In this document: positions 62,384-64,000 of the stretch, piece by piece
Layout: every line of letters starts with the position of its first letter
How positions within the stretch are numbered: position 1 is the stretch's first letter
Assembly: GCF_000372865.1 (NCBI RefSeq)
Contig: NZ_KB889965.1
Coordinates: 2,346,547-2,410,546, forward strand
DNA length: 64,000 bases
Reading direction: 5' to 3'
From: Methylosarcina fibrata AML-C10
GTDB taxonomy: Bacteria; Pseudomonadota; Gammaproteobacteria; Methylococcales; Methylomonadaceae
Translations under genes and position numbers: made by a program
Notes under the pieces: model-generated
The model's database searches: none
Told to the model about the DNA's origin: nothing
The model's input: the letters and a program-made list of their open reading frames with translations, nothing else

Positions 62384-64000
62384 TTAGCCTAACGAAGCGC
62401 GCAAGGTTTTAGCGGCGGCCACCATGTTGGTCAGCGCCGGTATCACCTCAGCCCACTGGCGGGTTTTCAGGCCGCAATCCGGATTGACCCACAGTTGTTC
62501 AGCGGGAATGCGCTCGGCGGCCTTGTGCATCAGCGCCACGATATGCTGTTCGCTTGGGATATTGGGCGAATGGATGTCGTACACGCCGGGGCCAATGCCG
62601 TTCGGGTAGTTGAAATGCTCGAAAGCATCCAGCAACTCCATGTCGGAACGCGAGGTCTCGATGGTGATGGCGTCGGCATCCATATCGGCGATGGCAGCGA
62701 TGATGTCGTTGAACTCGGAATAGCACATGTGGGTGTGAATCTGTGTCTCATCCGCCACGCCGTTAGCCGTGATACGGAACGATTCCACCGCCCAATCCAG
62801 ATACGCCTGCCATTGCGATTGGCGTAGCGGCAAGCCTTCGCGCAAGGCCGCCTCGTCGATTTGTATTACCTTAACGCCAGCCTTCTCCAAATCCAGCACT
62901 TCCTCGCGGATAGCCAGCGCCAGTTGCTTGCAAGTGACCGAGCGGGGTTGATCGTCGCGAACGAACGACCAATTCAGAATAGTCACTGGACCGGTCAGCA
63001 TGCCTTTCATCGGTTTTTTGGTCAGCGACTGGGCGTAGCTGATCCATTCGACGGTCATCGCGTGCGGACGACTGATGTCGCCGAACAGGATGGGCGGTTT
63101 GACGCAACGCGAACCGTAAGATTGTACCCAGCCGCATTGACTGAACACATAGCCGTCAAGCTGCTCGCCGAAGTATTCCACCATGTCGTTGCGCTCGGCT
63201 TCGCCATGCACGAATACATCCAGACCCAGCGCTTCCTGTTCACGCACAGATCGAGCGATTTCGGCCTGCATGGCAGCTTTATAACCGGCTGCATCCAATT
63301 TTCCGGACTTGAATTGGCTACGTGCCAGGCGAATTTCCGAAGTCTGTGGAAACGAACCGATGGTCGTTGTGGGAAATTTGGGTAGTTTTAACAACGCGGC
63401 CTGCTTGAGCGCGCGTTGCGCATAAGGGCTCTGGCGCTGGCCTAGTTTTGCGTCGATCCTGGCCAGTGCGGCCTTGACCGCCGGATTGTTGACCCGCGAT
63501 GAGTTGCGGCGTGCCTCGATGGCGGCGCGGTTGGCGTCCAGTTCGGCTTTGACCGCATCGCGCCCCCGGTTAAGTGCGGTTGCCAGCACCTGCAATTCGC
63601 CGAGTTTCTGCTTGGCAAAGGCCAGCCAGGATTTGATTTCTGCGTCGAGTTTCTGCTCGCTGTCCAGATCGACCGGCACGTGCAGCAGCGAGCACGACGG
63701 CGCAAGCCACAGGCGTTCGCCCAGTTGTTGCGCGATCGGTTCAAGCCAATCCAGCACGGCGTTGAGGTCGGTCTTCCAGATATTGCGGCCGTTGATCACT
63801 CCGAGTGACAACACCTTGTCCGTTGATAATTGATTAATCAGCGGCTCGATGTCATCGCGGCCGTTGACGGCATCGACATGCAGGCCGGCCACCGGTAAAT
63901 TGGCAACGAGACTGCGGTTTTCCGCCAGTTGGCCAAAATAAGTCGCCAGCAACAATTTGATCCGGCAATCTTGCAAGTATTGATAGGCGGTGTCGAAAGC
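62384..64000 (-). CDS. metE: Cobalamin-independent methionine synthase MetE (5' part outside window)
   Basis: About 538 C-terminal residues; the frame is open to the window end, and full MetE is about 750. [34 protein letters not shown] and the zinc ligands in HMCYSEFND (H, C), and [12 protein letters not shown] (C) are present. It transfers the methyl group of 5-methyl-H4PteGlu to homocysteine. The MTHFR gene downstream would supply the donor. Confidence 0.95.
   Translation of the reverse strand, partial: AFDTAYQYLQDCRIKLLLATYFGQLAENRSLVANLPVAGLHVDAVNGRDDIEPLINQLSTDKVLSLGVINGRNIWKTDLNAVLDWLEPIAQQLGERLWLAPSCSLLHVPVDLDSEQKLDAEIKSWLAFAKQKLGELQVLATALNRGRDAVKAELDANRAAIEARRNSSRVNNPAVKAALARIDAKLGQRQSPYAQRALKQAALLKLPKFPTTTIGSFPQTSEIRLARSQFKSGKLDAAGYKAAMQAEIARSVREQEALGLDVFVHGEAERNDMVEYFGEQLDGYVFSQCGWVQSYGSRCVKPPILFGDISRPHAMTVEWISYAQSLTKKPMKGMLTGPVTILNWSFVRDDQPRSVTCKQLALAIREEVLDLEKAGVKVIQIDEAALREGLPLRQSQWQAYLDWAVESFRITANGVADETQIHTHMCYSEFNDIIAAIADMDADAITIETSRSDMELLDAFEHFNYPNGIGPGVYDIHSPNIPSEQHIVALMHKAAERIPAEQLWVNPDCGLKTRQWAEVIPALTNMVAAAKTLRASLG

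Overview
The window looks like a chromosomal segment of a gammaproteobacterial type I methanotroph or methylotroph (Methylomonas/Methylobacter-like). This is an inference. The right end has a C1/folate block (a dihydropteroate-synthase-like protein of the tetrahydromethanopterin type, a methylenetetrahydrofolate reductase, formate-tetrahydrofolate ligase and MetE), and the iron-uptake genes are of gammaproteobacterial style. No rRNA, tRNA or CRISPR array was found.

1-20.1 kb is a Fur-controlled siderophore island. The minus strand carries an NRPS starting with a fatty-acyl-AMP ligase, a SyrP-like dioxygenase, a type II thioesterase, MbtH, an IucB-type N-hydroxylysine acyltransferase, an IucD-type N-hydroxylase, a PvdQ-like periplasmic acylase and a secreted P-domain-like protein. 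The divergent plus-strand operon has two small ORFs and a PvdE/SyrD-type exporter. A PepSY membrane protein and a TonB-dependent receptor follow on the minus strand. Four 19-bp Fur-box-like palindromes sit in the right places. The gene set implies an acylated hydroxamate/beta-hydroxy-acid peptide that is exported by the PvdE-like pump, deacylated in the periplasm by the PvdQ-like acylase, and recovered through the receptor and PepSY protein.

14.5-16.5 kb is a nested insertion-sequence scar: an IS5-family element abuts a dead IS1595-family element, which has cut off the 5' part of an encapsulated-ferritin gene. A decayed IS4/IS701-like transposase lies at 20.2-21.2 kb.

21.3-56.5 kb is a conjugative element with an F-type T4SS and MobH relaxase in an SXT/R391/IncC-like order. 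traI-traD-DUF4400-(cargo)-traL-E-K-B-dsbC-traV-A-small ORF-traC-trbI-trhF-traW-U-N run on the minus strand, and traF-H-G on the plus strand. Between the two arms lies a replication/transfer core: a TrfA-like initiator, eight 17-bp iterons at about 22-bp pitch, an AT-rich stretch with a DnaA-box-like site, a MobI-like gene and a repeat-rich non-coding region that may be oriT. The cargo between DUF4400 and traL is a large AT-rich nuclease-NACHT protein (candidate anti-phage STAND NTPase) and a Fic protein. The element looks damaged: traH is split by an IS630-family insertion and trhF is frameshifted. No integrase is visible.

56.8-58.3 kb holds fetAB (iron-export ABC transporter), with fetA broken by a 10-bp tandem duplication. 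58.4-64 kb holds the C1/folate genes, all on the minus strand; metE runs off the window end.
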